A stretch of 64,000 bases of DNA from Cenococcum geophilum 1.58 (GCA_001692895.1 KV748178.1:3892536-3956535), one strand, 5' to 3'; shown: positions 23,100-36,284, numbered from the stretch's first letter. Notes: generated by a model from the letters alone, not told the origin. Numbers and translations are program-made.

Positions 23100-26000
23100 C
23101 TATAACTTTTAGGTTAAGCTTATTCGTATTAATTAGGGTTTTAAGGGCTTAACACGGTTTCGCCTTAGTCATAGCGTCTGCTAGGTTGTTTCCGCCGCTA
23201 ATCCATTTAACCTCCGCAATTTCACGTCGTTCGTAGGCCTAATATAAGCACATTAGGTCGATTATAAGCCTCTTCTCTTATATTATACCTAGTTTAACTA
23301 GGCAGTTATAGAGGGACTTTAAATTAGTATATAAAACTAGGGGTAACTACTTTAGTTATAGAATCTTCTGGACCGTTAATTTAATTGCGGCTGCTATATT
23401 AAAGCTATAAGCTAGTGCGTATAATTCGGAAGCTAGTACGCTGCGGGTTACTTATTTGTATTTAATTAAGGACTAGTACAGTATATTTGCGTCCTAATTA
23501 TGGTCCGTAAGTATAATTACAAAGCTAATTTATAATAATAGGTCTTTATTATTGGCAAAGGAGGCGTCCGTAAATGCCAGTAAGCTAAGGGAACTTAGGT
23601 TTAGTGGTATAAAAGTAAGTCCCCTTACTACATTGTTAATTTGCCACTAAATGCGCTTATTAAGCTGCTTAATATTTTCTTCTTGCGGATTTACTGCCTA
23701 GGCCGCAAAGGATAAATTATAGGCAAATTTGGGTTGACAGACTGTAGCAATATAGGCGCCTCTTACACGCTATGCAACGTATTAGTCCTTTATATTTACG
23801 GTCTTGCGGGTCTCTCCACAGGAGCTAGTAAGGTCTATAGGCTTTGCTATAATAGGCTTTAGGTTTTAAGCTTGGCGTTCCTAAGTTAGCTTAATTAGGT
23901 TACCCTTTTATGTAATTAGGCTTCTATTAAACTTAATTAGATTCTGCTTAGTTAACTGCTCTTATAGCTTTGCTAAGAACTTAGCCTTTTATAGTTTAGT
24001 TTCTTTAGCGTCCGTAAAGGTCTAGTCTGCTAGAAATAGGGTATCGTTTATTTAAAGTTTAATAATACTAAGGCCGTTTAATAGGCTGTATAGGAGGCAA
24101 GGGTCGTAGGTTAACTGTTCCATTTTGAGTTTACTAACGTGGTGCTAGTAGTATATCTTAAACCAATAGTTTCCGGCTTCTGGTACTCCGTAAAGAGGTT
24201 TTATAACCCGTAAAATTATTCCTAGTTATAGGTTAAGCTTATAGGGTAGTCGTATAAAGATATCCCTACTTAGGTAGATGTTAGACTGTATATAGGCTTA
24301 TAAGATATCCCGTAAGTAGAGGGCTACGGGCTTAGTTTACTGTAGTCTAGGCGTAAGTGTAAGTATAATCCGTTAGCTAACTCGTTAAATTATAGGCAAT
24401 TGCGTAAGGACTAAGCCCTTTCCCTAGTCGTTATAAGCTTGTATAACAAGTCTTAATTTCTTAAAGGCTTTGTTAATACTAGGGTGCTTAATCTCGTCAA
24501 CGAAGCGTAAGTTAAATATACAGACGCCTTGCGGAACGTCTCTCTCTATTATAACTATAAAGACGCCATTTTTAAGTAGTCCGTTAATTTCTTTGCGTTA
24601 TAAGTCCGTAAAAGGGGTTTCCTATACTAGAACTAATATATCTATAGGCGGAGATTGCCTTGCGGATATTCCTGCGGAGGTTAGGTAATTCTTTATTACG
24701 GGGTTCTTAGTTACGGGGTGCTTTTAGGGGCGTCCTTAACCACGCTTTGCGGTAGGTTTAGTAGGTTTAGTGGGTTCCTAGGGGACTTCTAGGGTAGGTA
24801 AGGGTGCTTTTAGTTTATCTAATTTGGTAGTCGCTTCTAGTTCGTCTAGTTCGGCGGTTGCTTTTAGTTTGTCTGGCTTAACGTCATAGGTGTTTTTGGG
24901 CCGAAAGTAGGGTTTTACGGACGTGCTTCTAAAGCTAGTTGGCCCGCTAGGAAGCTATACGCAGCACGTCTCGTTTTCTATAGCTAGTAAACAATAAGGT
25001 CCTATCCAATTGCCGCTCTTACGCTATATAAGGACTTTAGAATTAAGCGGGAGGTTATATACTAAGGTTATATTAGGTCCGTTGCGGTAATATAGGGCGC
25101 TATTAACAGCTTATTTAGCCCGTAATTTGACTATTTCAGCCATTACCTTCTATATTACAGCTGCTTGTTCCGTAATAGACGAGGCAGGAGGGCCTAGGTT
25201 GCTTATCCTTAGGTAGGCTCTATAGACCAAAAGGGTGGGTACTAGTCCGTCTAGGCCAGCGGTGTCGTTAACGGCTTTTACGGCCATCTATAGAGCCAGT
25301 TCCTTTTAGATGTCCTTACATTCGTCCGTAATAATCTGGTAAGCTCTCTATAAAGCTAAATAAGCTCGCTTAATAAGTTTAATAGACTAATGCGCCTTAA
25401 CTAGAACGGCTTTTATTAAAATAGCCATAGCCGTAGTATACTATTAGAATTCCTTACTAATAAAGTTCCTACTAGCGTTGTAGGTAATATACTTAGGAGG
25501 TCTAAGGTATATGTTAATCCAGCAGCTCTGTAAAATATCCTAAGTATATTTTACGAATATATTTTGCAACTAACGGGCGGCTTAGTAGCGGGTTACCTCG
25601 TTAATTATATATAATACTAGGCTGCCGTTAATATACATAATATCTATGTATACTAAGTGGTTGAAATTAAGATCCTTATAAAGGGTGAACTTAAATCGGC
25701 CTAGGGAACGTCTATATTTCTGGCAAAAGGAGCAGTATTTAGTTAGGTGGTTGATTGCCTTCCTATTAACGTTGTTATGTCCAGAGCGTTCAAGGACTCT
25801 ATACAGCTTTTCGGCTAACGGGTGGCCGAAACGGCGGTATAGACGGTAAATTTCCGTACTGGTGAGGTAGCACGGGTTATAGTTAAAAGATTCCTAAATA
25901 TAGGTCCGTAAAGTCTCTCCCTATATAAGGAACGGGTGTCCGAATTGTTGTATAATTAGTAGGATAATATGCTTGCTTTCTAGGGCAGTTATAGGGCCAA

Positions 26001-28200
26001 TTACGGTGTCCGTAACATTATTATAGTAAATCTATAGCCTATCCATGTCCGTAAGATAGAGTAGAAAAGGGGTATCCGCTTTTACTACGTGGAAGTTAAC
26101 TAGGCCAATTGGGGTCTTAACTGCAACTAATCTAATTAATGTGGTTGAGTCGATACCAAATTAGACGTTTACGGCCCCAGTTTGCGTAGTATTAATATCC
26201 GTATTATTATTTACGGTGGTCTTATATATAAGGTATTATCCGTAACCTATAGTAGACTTCTTAGAGGTACCTATATTAATTATAACACCGTAGAATTCCT
26301 TAGGGGTATAGCGTTCTGTGGTGATATATATAAATAAGTCCTATTTATAGTCCGTAACGTCCGTAACGGGGGTACTTATAGAATGGTTTTTGGGCGTAAT
26401 TGAGTGTATAAAGGAGCAGTCGGCTAATGCGGTTATAGTATTAAAGGCTTAGCTGTCCGTAAAGGGTCCAAAAGTGGTTAAAAACGTCTCTAAGGTCTCC
26501 TATTCCTAAGTGTCTAAGTCAAAGTTAATTATAAGGGCTTCTATTAACTCATCAGGGGGCTCTTCTACTTTCTCTCCTTCGTATTCCAAAATAAACTGGC
26601 TAATACGGCTGTTAAGTCTCTTCCTAGACTTATTACGTTCTTCCTAGGTATGCCTTATAGACTAATATCCTTCCTTACCGCACATAAAGCACTTCTGGCT
26701 AGTTCGTCTATAGGGGTATGTTTTTATATAGGGGTTACTACGGGGGTTATAAGTGGGACTTGGTCGGTACGGGTGCTGCTAGCGGTAACGGCGGTCCGTA
26801 AAGTAGACGTCTAAGTCTGTTTACGGATATTAAATATCCGTAGCAAAGGCTTAAGTGCTGCCTGGCGGGTTTAAGACTTCGTACGTTATAATAAAGGAGC
26901 GTAGATTATTAATAAGGCCAGCTAAGGTATCTGCAGGCTTATAGTAGGCATACTTATAGGGCTCTACTTCCTAGTAAGCCGTAATAAGTTTGTTGTACAG
27001 GAAGTCGTCTGTTTAAAGCTTAGCGTTAAGGCCGTACTATAGGTGCCGGAGGTCTTTAATAAGGATTTGCAGACACTCTATAGTTAATTTTTTAGTATTC
27101 TTGTTAATTACGGTCCGTAAAGATAGTTAGTTTAAAGTTAAAGTTATCATTTTCACCGCTATACTTAGATTCGTCGGTATAGAGCTTAGCCAGGTTAGCT
27201 AGCTCCTTGCCGTAGGTCTTTACTTAGGTGGTTTGCGGACTTATAACTTAAATAACAAAAGGGGTTTAGTCCATAATTTAATTTACGGGGGTATTACGGT
27301 CCGTAATTTGGGTTACGGGGGTATTGCGGTCCGTAGCTTAAGTACTAGGTATACTTTAGCCCGTAAAATTAATTCTAAAATCGCTTAGGTTTATAGGACG
27401 AATTTAGTTAAGTAGGTTAGGTATAAGGCTAGCAATTATATTAAGTTTGGAAGAAGTAAAGAGTTCCTTAGTTTCTTAGAACTAGTCTAGGATTTCTTCT
27501 TTGGTCTATTCCGTTTAGTCCTTCTCATGTATTGTGTTATATAAGGACTATACAACAGTAACTTATTTATTCCTTTTAACCCATACACCTTAGTTATATA
27601 AGAGGGTCCGTAGGTTATAGATGGTGGTAGGGTTATATACTTTAAAGATAGCTTCCGTAAAGTCCGCGAAGTCTTCCTAGTATTACTCCTATAGGTTAAC
27701 GTTTATGAGTTTAAAATATTCATATTTAAGGACTTTAAATTAATATAGTTGTTAACGTTAGGTATAAACGTAAGGTCAGCTCCCTACCTCCACTTTTCCT
27801 GGCCTTCATTAACTTGCTTCCTTAGGTCTGCCATACTATATAGTATAGTGTAGTACGTAGTGGGTAGAAGAGGTCTTATAGTGGTCCGTAAAGGCGGTTA
27901 ATGTCCGTAATAGTTTATAGAAGGGTAAGAGGCTTCCGTAAGGGGTCCGAAAAGGGGTCAGGGTACTAAGGGAGGGTATAGTAGGGGTAGGGGTTCGAGG
28001 TTTGAGGATAGGGGGTTTAAGGCTCAACGGAGGTTAAGGGTAGGGGGTTCCGTATAAGTCTGTATTCGCGTCTATTATACTTCCGGTAAACCGTACTAAG
28101 ACTTAAATAAGTATACAGAGTTAGTGATAAGTCCGTAATCCCCGACTTCCGACCTTCCAGTAGGTCGTACTAGGAGTCTAAATAGGTGGTCGCTGTCGAG
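23100..28200 (-). pseudogene. Copia gag-integrase-RT-RNase H relic
   Basis: Minus strand, in order of translation: gag with CCHC knuckle CFMCGKEGY at about 26670-26710; integrase zinc-binding region HNNVNRKAINHL...YCSFCQKY at about 25715-25785, followed by the core with YIDIMYI- and ITYNA-type Asp relics and AHxSIxLI (VEAHWSIGKVE-type) near 25380-25480; post-integrase WIGPYCLLAIENE at about 24985; RT box INDTLFLAD, from YVDDTLFLAD, at about 24030-24060; RNase H end AEVKWISGGNNLAD at 23180-23222, from the conserved WISGxxNPAD. All within one degenerate frame. Short open frames in the opposite strand are shadows. Confidence 0.88.
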
Positions 28201-28256
28201 TATCGCTTAGGGGGAGGTATCGAGTGATTGCTAATCTGTGCGCGCTTACTAATCAG

Positions 28257-28527
28257 TGTTCGTACTGATTTAATAGCACGAGTGAGTTAGATCCAGGGGC
28301 ACGAAATACGTATAGTATTGTATGCTCGTTTAGATAGTGGTGACTGTTGATTATATAAAGCAGACTACGTGGTCTATATACTAATGCACCTCCCCCCTAA
28401 TTAGTTAGTGCTTTATAAGTGCACCAGACGCGTAAGCGAGTGGTTGGTGCACTGAACGCGTAAACGCGTACCTGGTGTACCGAACGCGTAAGCACGCAGT
28501 TGGTACAACAGGTGCTGTAATTATACA
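28257..28527 (-). repeat. Copia 5' LTR
   Basis: 271 bp, TGTTCGTACTG...ATTATACA in plus orientation, with intact TG/CA ends; differs from the other LTR by transitions only, as far as I compared. Confidence 0.92.
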
Positions 28528-29590
28528 CAAATATTTAAAGACCTGGAGGTAACTATAACGGTAAAAAGAAAGCTTTAAAACCTAGTATAAAGAACTTTAG
28601 CAATTAAGTATATAATATAATTTTAAATATTAGTAATATAGGTTAAATAAAATAATAAAGCGCTTATGGTATAGTATAAGTAAGGACTTAAAGTAAAAGT
28701 TTAGGGCGTAATTATTCTAATAGAAGATAAGGATACTCTTAGAGATTTAATTAATTAAGTAATTAAGATCAATAATAGGATCTATTAAAGAGAGTAGACT
28801 AAAAAGGGTTAGGATAAAGTTCTATAGTTATATAAGGCGCAAGGTATATAATAATAAAGTTAAAGTTAAAAACTATAGTATAGCGCAGAGCTAATAGACC
28901 TAAGTAGTACTAAAGAATCTAAGAAATAAAATAAGAAATTATAGAAACCTAAAGGATAAGGATTAAGTAATTAAAGGTCTAAAGAGCAGAGGCCAAACTA
29001 GGGATCTTAGCAGTAGAAGATATTTAGGCGGACTCTATAGTAAGAAAAATAGTTTAAAAAAGGAGCTTATATAAATTGCAAAAAATAGGGTTATTACGTT
29101 AAAGACTATAAAAGTAGTTAAAGTTGCTATATAGTAAGAGGAATAAGACTAGTAAACGATATATATATAGAGGGACGATAATATGCTATAAGGAATAAAA
29201 GAATGTTTAATTAAAAGTTTTACGTTTTGTTATAATAACGTATACCAAATTTATAAGGACGCTAAGTATAGCGTAAGCTACTAGCTATAAGTGCTAAAAT
29301 TATTAAAGTTTAGAGGAACTAATAAACTAGTTTATAGATTGGATATTAAAGATAATAAATTTAATATAGGCGAAACATTTTATAATAATAAGGTGATAAA
29401 GGTAGCTTACTAGGAGTATATAGACCTTAGAGATATTATATAAGAGGTAGAAGATAATTCCACTATAGAATAGGGAACATTAGTAGGGATTAAGACCCCA
29501 CTAGATACGATATCTATTACTTTATAAGATATAAGAGAAGTAGGATAGTAAGCTACTTTGGCACTTAATAAAGGTAAACGGCTAAAGACT

Positions 29591-29793
29591 TAAGACTTTT
29601 AAGATAAGATGCGAGACGACTAAGATTCTTAAGATAAGATAAGGTAAGCTTAAGGACCTATAATAGATAATAACCGATGGAGTAGAGTAATAGTTTAGTT
29701 TAGTAATATACAAATAAGCTTAGGATGAAGTTTCCTTAAGGTATAAGATTCTTAAGACAAAATAAGTAAGATTTAAGACTTTTAAAATGGGAT
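29591..29793 (+). repeat. four dispersed copies of a 20-bp unit
   Basis: TAAGACTTTTAAGATAAGAT at 29591, TAAGATTCTTAAGATAAGAT at 29621, TAAGATTCTTAAGACAAAAT at 29744 and TAAGACTTTTAAAATGGGAT at 29774. Short interspersed direct repeats in the unusual region between the Gypsy B knuckle and protease. Confidence 0.6.
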
Positions 29794-31010
29794 AAAAACA
29801 CTATAGAAGCCTAGTTAGACTAAGGTAGGAGTAAAGCTTAAGATAAAAGCTAGCTTAGGATTAATAATCTTATAAAACTAAGATTTTAGCAACAGAATAA
29901 GGACTATTAAAGAAATTATGAGTAAGGCTTAGCAATAGGATTAAAATGTTAATACTAAGATTAAGAAGTAAGAAAACTTTAAGGATCTACTTATAAGGCG
30001 AAAACCAAAAGAAACTATAGAAGAATTTAGGTAAAGAATTATCGTATAGCAAGAATAGAAACTAGGTAAGAGATTTAATACACTAAGACGTATAAGGGAT
30101 AGAGCGCTAGTACAAAGAATTATTAATAGGCCTAGGGTAGGTATATTAAGAGCTAAGTAGCTTACTAAACTAGAAAATAAAGAGGATCTAGGGATCCTTA
30201 CTAGATTTAAAGAATAATATATAAAGGGCTGTTATAATATAGTAATAAAAAAATACTTCCTTACGGACAAGCCGTATATACTTTAGTAGCTATACTAAAA
30301 GTGGTATAGGCAGCAACATAATAATAAGTGGGAAGATTTCTATATATGGTTAAATAAATAAGTTATTTAGGACTACCCTATAATAGAGAAGGCCATAACT
30401 TATATTAAAGGAGCCTTAATTATAATATTAAAGGATCTAGAGGAATAATTAGAGAACTAGAAAAGTAAGAGACGTATCTTAGTACCCGCGAATAAAGTTA
30501 TAATATTTAGATTAATATAATAGAGGTTTAAACTTAAGGATAAAGATAAGTTAAGAGTTAACCTAAAGCACCTAGCGCACTATACGCTATTATGGATTAT
30601 ATGCGTAGACGATATATATAAGATATATAAGAATCTAAAAGAAAAGAATTGGAAATACCCTATAAGGATATATTAGGCGCTAGATAAGTAATAATATAGG
30701 AATGCTAAATATATACATAGATGGCATTTAACGGAAGTTTAGGAGTTAGGAGACTTAATACTTTAATTAAAAAGATTCCTTATAAAAGAATGCTTAGACG
30801 GATAATAGTAGTAGAAATGCCTAGAGAATATATGTCTATAGCATATTAAAGATAAAAAGTAAACTAGGCATTAGCTAAAGAATAAGCTAAGTATAATAGG
30901 ATTAAGCAGCTAATAGTTAGGAAAAGTAGAGGCCTATAGGACTAGAGGGAGCCAGTAGTAAAGCCTTAGACCCTTAAAGGAATTTAAGGATAATATTTAA
31001 ATTTATAAGT

Positions 31011-34000
31011 TAAATAGCAAGATTAGTAGTTTAAAGCACTAATAGATAGTAGAGTAACGCGGAACTATATCTTACTAATAGTAGTTAAAAGAATAGGATT
31101 ACCTTATAGATAGAAGAAGTAACTTTACCTATTAGTTATAATTTTAGGAGATCTAATAACCTATAGAGGAGGGATTATTAATCTTAAAATAGGACCTATT
31201 TAGCTAACTATTAAAGGAAGATAAATTAAAATATCTTTTAATATCCTACTATTAGGACAGGATAAGGCAGTATTAGATATGCCTTAGTTATAGGAATATA
31301 ACCTAAGGATTAATTAGATTATAGGTTAGGTTAATATTAGAAATACGCGATAACGCAAGATATAATAGCAAACTAAGTTAGTATAGTACTAAGTCGGAGC
31401 GATATATAAGGAGACTAAGTAAGGCTTAAGTTACGTACTAAAAAGATACTATAAGTATAGTAAAAAACTATAGAGCCTAAAAAGTAAAAAGCTAGCAGAT
31501 TATATAGTATAGAACTATAAAATAGAGTTAAAACCAGAAATAAGTTTAAGGTTCTTCCTAACCTATAAGCTTACTTAAGAGAAGGCAGGAGTACTTAAAG
31601 AGTTTATTTAAAAAAAACTTATAAAAGGGATATATTAGACTATTACAGTTATTAGCAGGATATCTAGTATTATTTGTACTAAAGAAGAACGGGAAACTTA
31701 GGCTATATATCAACTATAGGCAGTTAAATAGCATTACTTAAAAAAATAGGTATCCTTTACCCTTAATTAGCAAAATCTAAGATTGGATAGGTAACGCGTA
31801 AATCTTTATAAAAATAGATCTAAGGTGGGTATACCATTAGATTAGAATTAAAAAAGGAGACGAATAAAAGGCAGCCTTTAGATTAAGAGAAGGACTATAT
31901 AAGCCATTAGTTATATAATTTAGGTTAATAAATGCACCTATAACATTTTAAAAACGAATTAATAGTATATTAGGAGAACACCTTAATAAGTTTATTATGG
32001 TATACCTTAACGATATTATTATCTACTTAATAACTAAGGAAGAATATAGGGAACACGTTAAATGGGTCTTAAAGAGACTATAGGAAGAATAGATGCTAGT
32101 AGCAATTAAGAAATACAAGTTCTTTATAAGGAAGACCGATTTTATTAGATTTATTATTAAACTAGGTTATATTAGTATAGACCTAAAGAAAATTAAAGCT
32201 ATAGTAAGTTGGCGAGAACCAGAGAATATAACGCAGTTAAGGTTATTTTTAGGGTTTTATAACTACTATAGAAGGTTTATAGCATAGTAGTTAAAAAATA
32301 TTAAACTATTTACTAGGCTTATAAAGAAAGAGGAACTATAAGTATAGGGAGATAAATAAAGGAAGTTGTTTAAAGAACTTAAGGAGCTATTTACCTAAGA
32401 ACTAATCCTTAAAATCTACTAACTAGGACTAGATACGGTTATAGAGATAGATATATTAGATTACGTACTAGGAGTATATTTACTATTAAAGTATAAGGAC
32501 GTATAGCATCTAGTATTATATTATAGTCGGAAGATAATACTACTAGAGTTAAACTATAACGTCTATAATAAGGAGTTATTAGGTATAGTTATAGCACTTA
32601 AGAAATAAAGAGCATTTTTATAAGGCGTAAAGAAACTATTTATAGTTAAAATAAATTATAAGAACCTAATAGGGTTCCTAATAACTAAAGAACTTAATTA
32701 TAGATAGGTTAGATAGGTAGAGATACTTACGGAATACTATTTTAAGATTTAGTATATTAAAGGAACTAAAAATATAAGGGTAGATATACTTAGTAGAAAA
32801 GCTAAACTATAAAACAATAAAAAGCTATTAGGAGCAATGCTACGCAGAGATAAAGATAGATAGATTAGATATAATCACCCTAAGCTAGTAGTAACTTAAG
32901 AGGATAATAAACTAAAAAGAGTCTATAAGACACTAGAGAGCTTTTAGGTATAAAGAATTCTAAAAGTATAGCTAGAAGATCTATAGATAGATATATACGA
33001 AAATTAAGAAGCGAAGTATATCCTAAAAAGTATAGTAGAGTATTTTATGGAAGACTTCTATAAGGAAATAACTTAAGGATATAATAGAGCAATAGGCTTA
33101 GTGTTAAGGCTATAAGAAGAGTATATTATTAATAGAATCTAGAATATTGTAAGAAAAGTAATAAAGGAGTGTTTAGATTATTAAAGGAATAAACTAACGA
33201 GGTATAAGCTATATAGAGGGCTATAACCTATTAAAATACTAAAAAGACTATAGGAGGTTATATTATAGGACTTTATTATTAAGTTACTAAAGTTAAGAGA
33301 TCCTATTACCGGATAAGAATATAACGTAATCTTAGTAATAGTAGATAAGTTAACTAAGTAGGGCTATTTTATAGCATATATTGAAGAAATCTTAGTAGAG
33401 GATATTACTAGAATCTATATTAAAGAAGTATTTATAAGATATAGAGTACTAAATAAGATTATATTAGATAGAGATCTAAGATTTATAGCAGTATTTTAGG
33501 AGGTATTCTTAGCGGAGCAAGGAGTTTAAGTAATAACTTCCACTATATATTATCCGCAGATAGACGGTTAAACAGAAAGACTAAATTAGACGCTAGAATA
33601 GTATCTAAGATATTATATTAATTACGTACAAAATAATTGGGTATTGTTATTACTAATTATATAATTTATATATAATACAACACTATAAAAAGGAATAGGC
33701 ATATTACTATTTAAGGCAAATTACGGGTATAAGCTAAGAATATTATTATTACTATAATAAGTAAAGAAAATAAGTAGTATAGTTAAAGAAAGAATAAAGA
33801 TACTAATAAATCTTTATATAGATCTTATAGAATTAGCGAAAAAAGTATAAAAAAGAATAAAAAGATATTATAACGCTAAGAGATCTAAGGGACTAGATCT
33901 TAAGGAGGGAGATAAAGTATAGCTACTATACAAAAATTTTAAAAGTTAATAACTAAGTAAGAAGTTAAACTATGTTAGACTAGGACCTTTTAAAATTATT

Positions 34001-34340
34001 TAGAGGATTTTACCGGTTATATTTAAGTTAAACCTACTAGCTAAAATAAAGATCTACCCTATATAGTATATTATAATGCTAGAGCTAGTATATAGAAATA
34101 TTAAGCTACTAGTTTATAAAGCAGACACGTATAGAGGATAAGAGGAAGATAAATAGTAAGTTTTAAAGATCGTTAGTTATAAGGATATTAATAANAAAAT
34201 ATAGTATAAGGTTAAGTAGATAGGCTATAATAAGACTACCTAGGAGCCACTAGAGAATTTAAAGAACGCTATAAGAAAGGTATAGGAGTATCGGAAAATA
34301 TTAGGTTAGGTAGCATTAATAAAGAAGGATTACTAAAGAA
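31011..34340 (+). pseudogene. Gypsy B pol relic (PR-RT-RH-IN)
   Basis: Plus strand. Protease KALIDSRVTRNYIL (from LIDSGATxNYIS) at 31034-31075. RT: LYINYRQLN at about 31700, VYLNDIIIY (YxDD with the first Asp as Asn) at 32000-32026, and an open thumb stretch 32093-32287 with GYISIDLKKIKAIVSWREP and LRLFLGFYNYYRRFI. RNase H about 32430-32830. Integrase 33190-33850: LDYxRNKLTR zinc remnant, DFIIKLLKLRDPITG (first Asp), KIILDRDLRFIA (second Asp), TERLNxTLE (catalytic Glu). Post-integrase LGPFKIIxRILP-like GPY/F module at about 33980. Broken by TAA/TAG codons and one N at 34194. Confidence 0.9.
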
Positions 34341-35016
34341 TAAGTTACCTAAGGGGGACCTAAGAAGAGCAGTTGCTAAACTACTTAGATTTATTTCCTT
34401 CTTGGCTAAAAGAAAATCTATTCTTTTATTACTAAGTTCCTATAAACCTTATTCTATAAGTTTCTACTTCTTAGAATAGACCTTCTTAAGACGAAGTAAA
34501 TAAGTAAACGCCGCGATATAAGTATTTAAAGCTTTCTATTCCGCATTATAAGAACACTCCAACTTAGTAAGGGCTTAAGATAGTTTACTATTAAGATATA
34601 TAGCGGTAGATTAAATATAAAACTCTAAAATAAATTAGTTAAGGAACTAAATAACTATTAAGAGTAATAGGACGCGTATATTTAGCATTAGAGATAAAGC
34701 GAACGTTATAGGACGAATAAATATTTGCTTTAGTATACTCTAAGTAAAAGAATAGTTGTCGTAAGGATAGGCTTGCTAATGTAATATAAACTAACCCCTT
34801 TTTTAAACAGCGAGAACATGGAGACGGTATAATCTCACTAAGAGATAATATTATAGCAACAGTGTGAGCACGATGTTGCGCCTATAAAGAAAAAGGAGCC
34901 TTAGGTATAATAAGCAACGATATTAACTAAATTAATTAGACGGATATTATACCTCTAGTAAATAACTTAGAGATATTTAAGATCTTTAAAGATAAAGATA
35001 AAGAGGAGGGAGATAG
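34341..35016 (+). other. 3' non-coding region of Gypsy B
   Basis: Between the end of pol and the 3' LTR. It aligns with 56290-56954 of the truncated copy, so it is part of the element, not a foreign insert. A purine-rich tract AAAGAGGAGGGAGA immediately before the LTR is the likely polypurine tract. Confidence 0.7.
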
Positions 35017-35436
35017 TGTTATGGACGCTTTAAGTATAATATTATAACTACTTAAAGAAGAGTTGGAAGAAGCTAGTTAGTTAATTTAGATATAGTCTAG
35101 AATAGAACCGGTAGAGCTATATAATAAGAAATAGTAACTAAGATTATATAATATTGTACGCAGTATACGCAGTATATAAAGGGAACGTATGTATAATATG
35201 TATAACATATACCTTACATATAAAGGGGATTTCTTAAGAGTATGGTTGTGTATTTAAAGGACCATAGTCCCTACCTAGATAGTTCTCTTCTTTGTAGTGA
35301 ATCTTAGAATATAATTAGAGTTAATCTATTAGGCAACCACTCCACCAGTTATTATTACGTTATTGACTTCTTGTTTACCTATATACCTAGCCTATTAACA
35401 AGTCTACCGTAGTTCTTGCTACAAGGCTTTATTATA
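35017..35436 (+). repeat. 3' LTR of Gypsy B
   Basis: 420 bp, TGTTATGGACGC...GGCTTTATTATA, followed by TSD AGGGG at 35437-35441. Confidence 0.92.
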
Positions 35437-35539
35437 AGGGGAGCTAAAATTAAAGCCTTAAAAGGTTATAGATGGAAAGGTAAAGGTTAATATACTAAAT
35501 AGTATATAAGGGCAAATAATCAATTTAATTTGGTTAGAT

Positions 35540-35621
35540 ATAGTTGGCTTCTAAAGTAGTAGTAGTTAATTTGGTAGGGTAACCGACTTTAGGGGTTAAC
35601 CGAGTTCTAGGGGTCCGAGCT
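35540..35621. repeat. right terminal inverted repeat of pogo-like element
   Basis: Reverse complement starts AGCTCGGACCCCTAGAACTC and pairs with 18065-18145; TA duplication follows at 35622-35623. Confidence 0.85.
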
Positions 35622-36284
35622 TAAGTATTTAGGGCTGTAAAGCAAAACTAGAAGCTACCCTTAAGGTCCTAGAAGTCTAGATAAATGCTAAATTAAACTA
35701 GAACACGTATGTTATATAGGCGACTTATAAAAAGGCAGTGGTACCTATAATAATATTATAAATTATAGCCTCAACCTAAGGACCCTTATTTAGATATATA
35801 TAACTACTATATATAGTAATAGTAAGGCTAATAATACTATATGGCGCCTATATCTAGGGTATAAAACTAAACGGCAAACTATTAGCAAAAAGCTCCTTAG
35901 TGCTATTAGAGAAGCTATAAAACCAATGCCTATATAGAATTATAGCAGCCTATAAAAGAATACTCTATACCGTAATAGAATATAAAGTAATAGTACTACT
36001 ATTAAATATATATATAGAAGTAACGGCTGTATAGAGAGTATTTACAGTATAAGGCCACCTAGTAGAAAAGGAGATATACTAAATACTAAAACGCATATAA
36101 GGAGCGAGGGCCCTCTAAAGGGGCACCGCGCCTAAGGGTTTATTTATAGCTAGTACCCGTCCTCTTTATAGAATAGTGTTTAGTATATACTATAGCTATA
36201 TAAGGTAACAGTTATAAGCCCACTAGTCTTTAGATTTAGTAAAGCCGATGTAAAGACGTTATATAGCGTATGGGTAGGAACTAG
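35622..36284 (+). pseudogene. LINE ORF2 post-RT region
   Basis: Continuation of the host LINE after the pogo-like element. ATLKVLEVxINAKLNxNTYV at about 35652-35712 matches the conserved LxVLGVxID segment; MAPISRV/YGAPI-type and KLxNQCLYRIIAAYKRT at about 35840-35955 match the region linking RT to the C-terminal domain of Tad elements. The frame shifts between readings, consistent with decay. Confidence 0.75.

Larger units (their letters stand above)
22403..28527 (-). mobile_element. Ty1/Copia element, complete with LTRs and TSD
   Basis: Minus-strand LTR retrotransposon of 6125 bp. LTRs of equal length (271 bp) at 22403-22673 and 28257-28527; perfect 5-bp TSD CAAAT at 22398-22402 and 28528-28532. 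Integrase precedes RT, the diagnostic Copia order. RIP is milder than in neighbours (many CpG-containing CCGTAA words remain) but stops are numerous. Inserted in the gag of Gypsy B. Confidence 0.95.
21898..31010 (+). pseudogene. Gypsy B gag region (split by Copia)
   Basis: Host sequence 21898-22402 and 28528-31010. After the leader there is a helical, charged reading typical of Gag. A CCHC knuckle relic AYINCKKxGYYVKDYK (from CxxCGKxGHxxxxC) lies at 29064-29112. It is followed by about 1.9 kb before the protease, longer than usual; this segment still reads as plus-strand coding in places (for example HLAHYTLLWIICVDDIYKIY at about 30570-30630) but I cannot assign a domain. Confidence 0.6.
19286..35436 (+). 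mobile_element. Ty3/Gypsy element B, interrupted by a LINE and a Copia
   Basis: Plus-strand LTR retrotransposon bounded by TGTTAC...TTATA ends and a perfect 5-bp TSD, AGGGG, at 19281-19285 and 35437-35441. Its 5' LTR is split by a LINE (19617-21820) and its gag by a Copia element (22403-28527). Without these it is about 7.8 kb. Pol order protease, RT, RNase H, integrase places it in Ty3/Gypsy. A truncated relative lies at 55169-57375. No chromodomain was recognised. Confidence 0.9.
18065..35621 (+). mobile_element. pogo/Fot1-like DNA transposon, carrying a nested Gypsy
   Basis: Terminal inverted repeats begin AGCTCGGACCCC at both ends (18065 rightward; 35621 leftward) and can be followed for about 50-80 bp with transitions. 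The element is flanked by TA (18063-18064 and 35622-35623), the target of Tc1/mariner/pogo elements. Without the nested 16.15-kb Gypsy the element is about 1.4 kb, the size of a Fot1-type element or a slightly deleted one. Excising it rejoins the RT frame of the host LINE. Confidence 0.85.
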
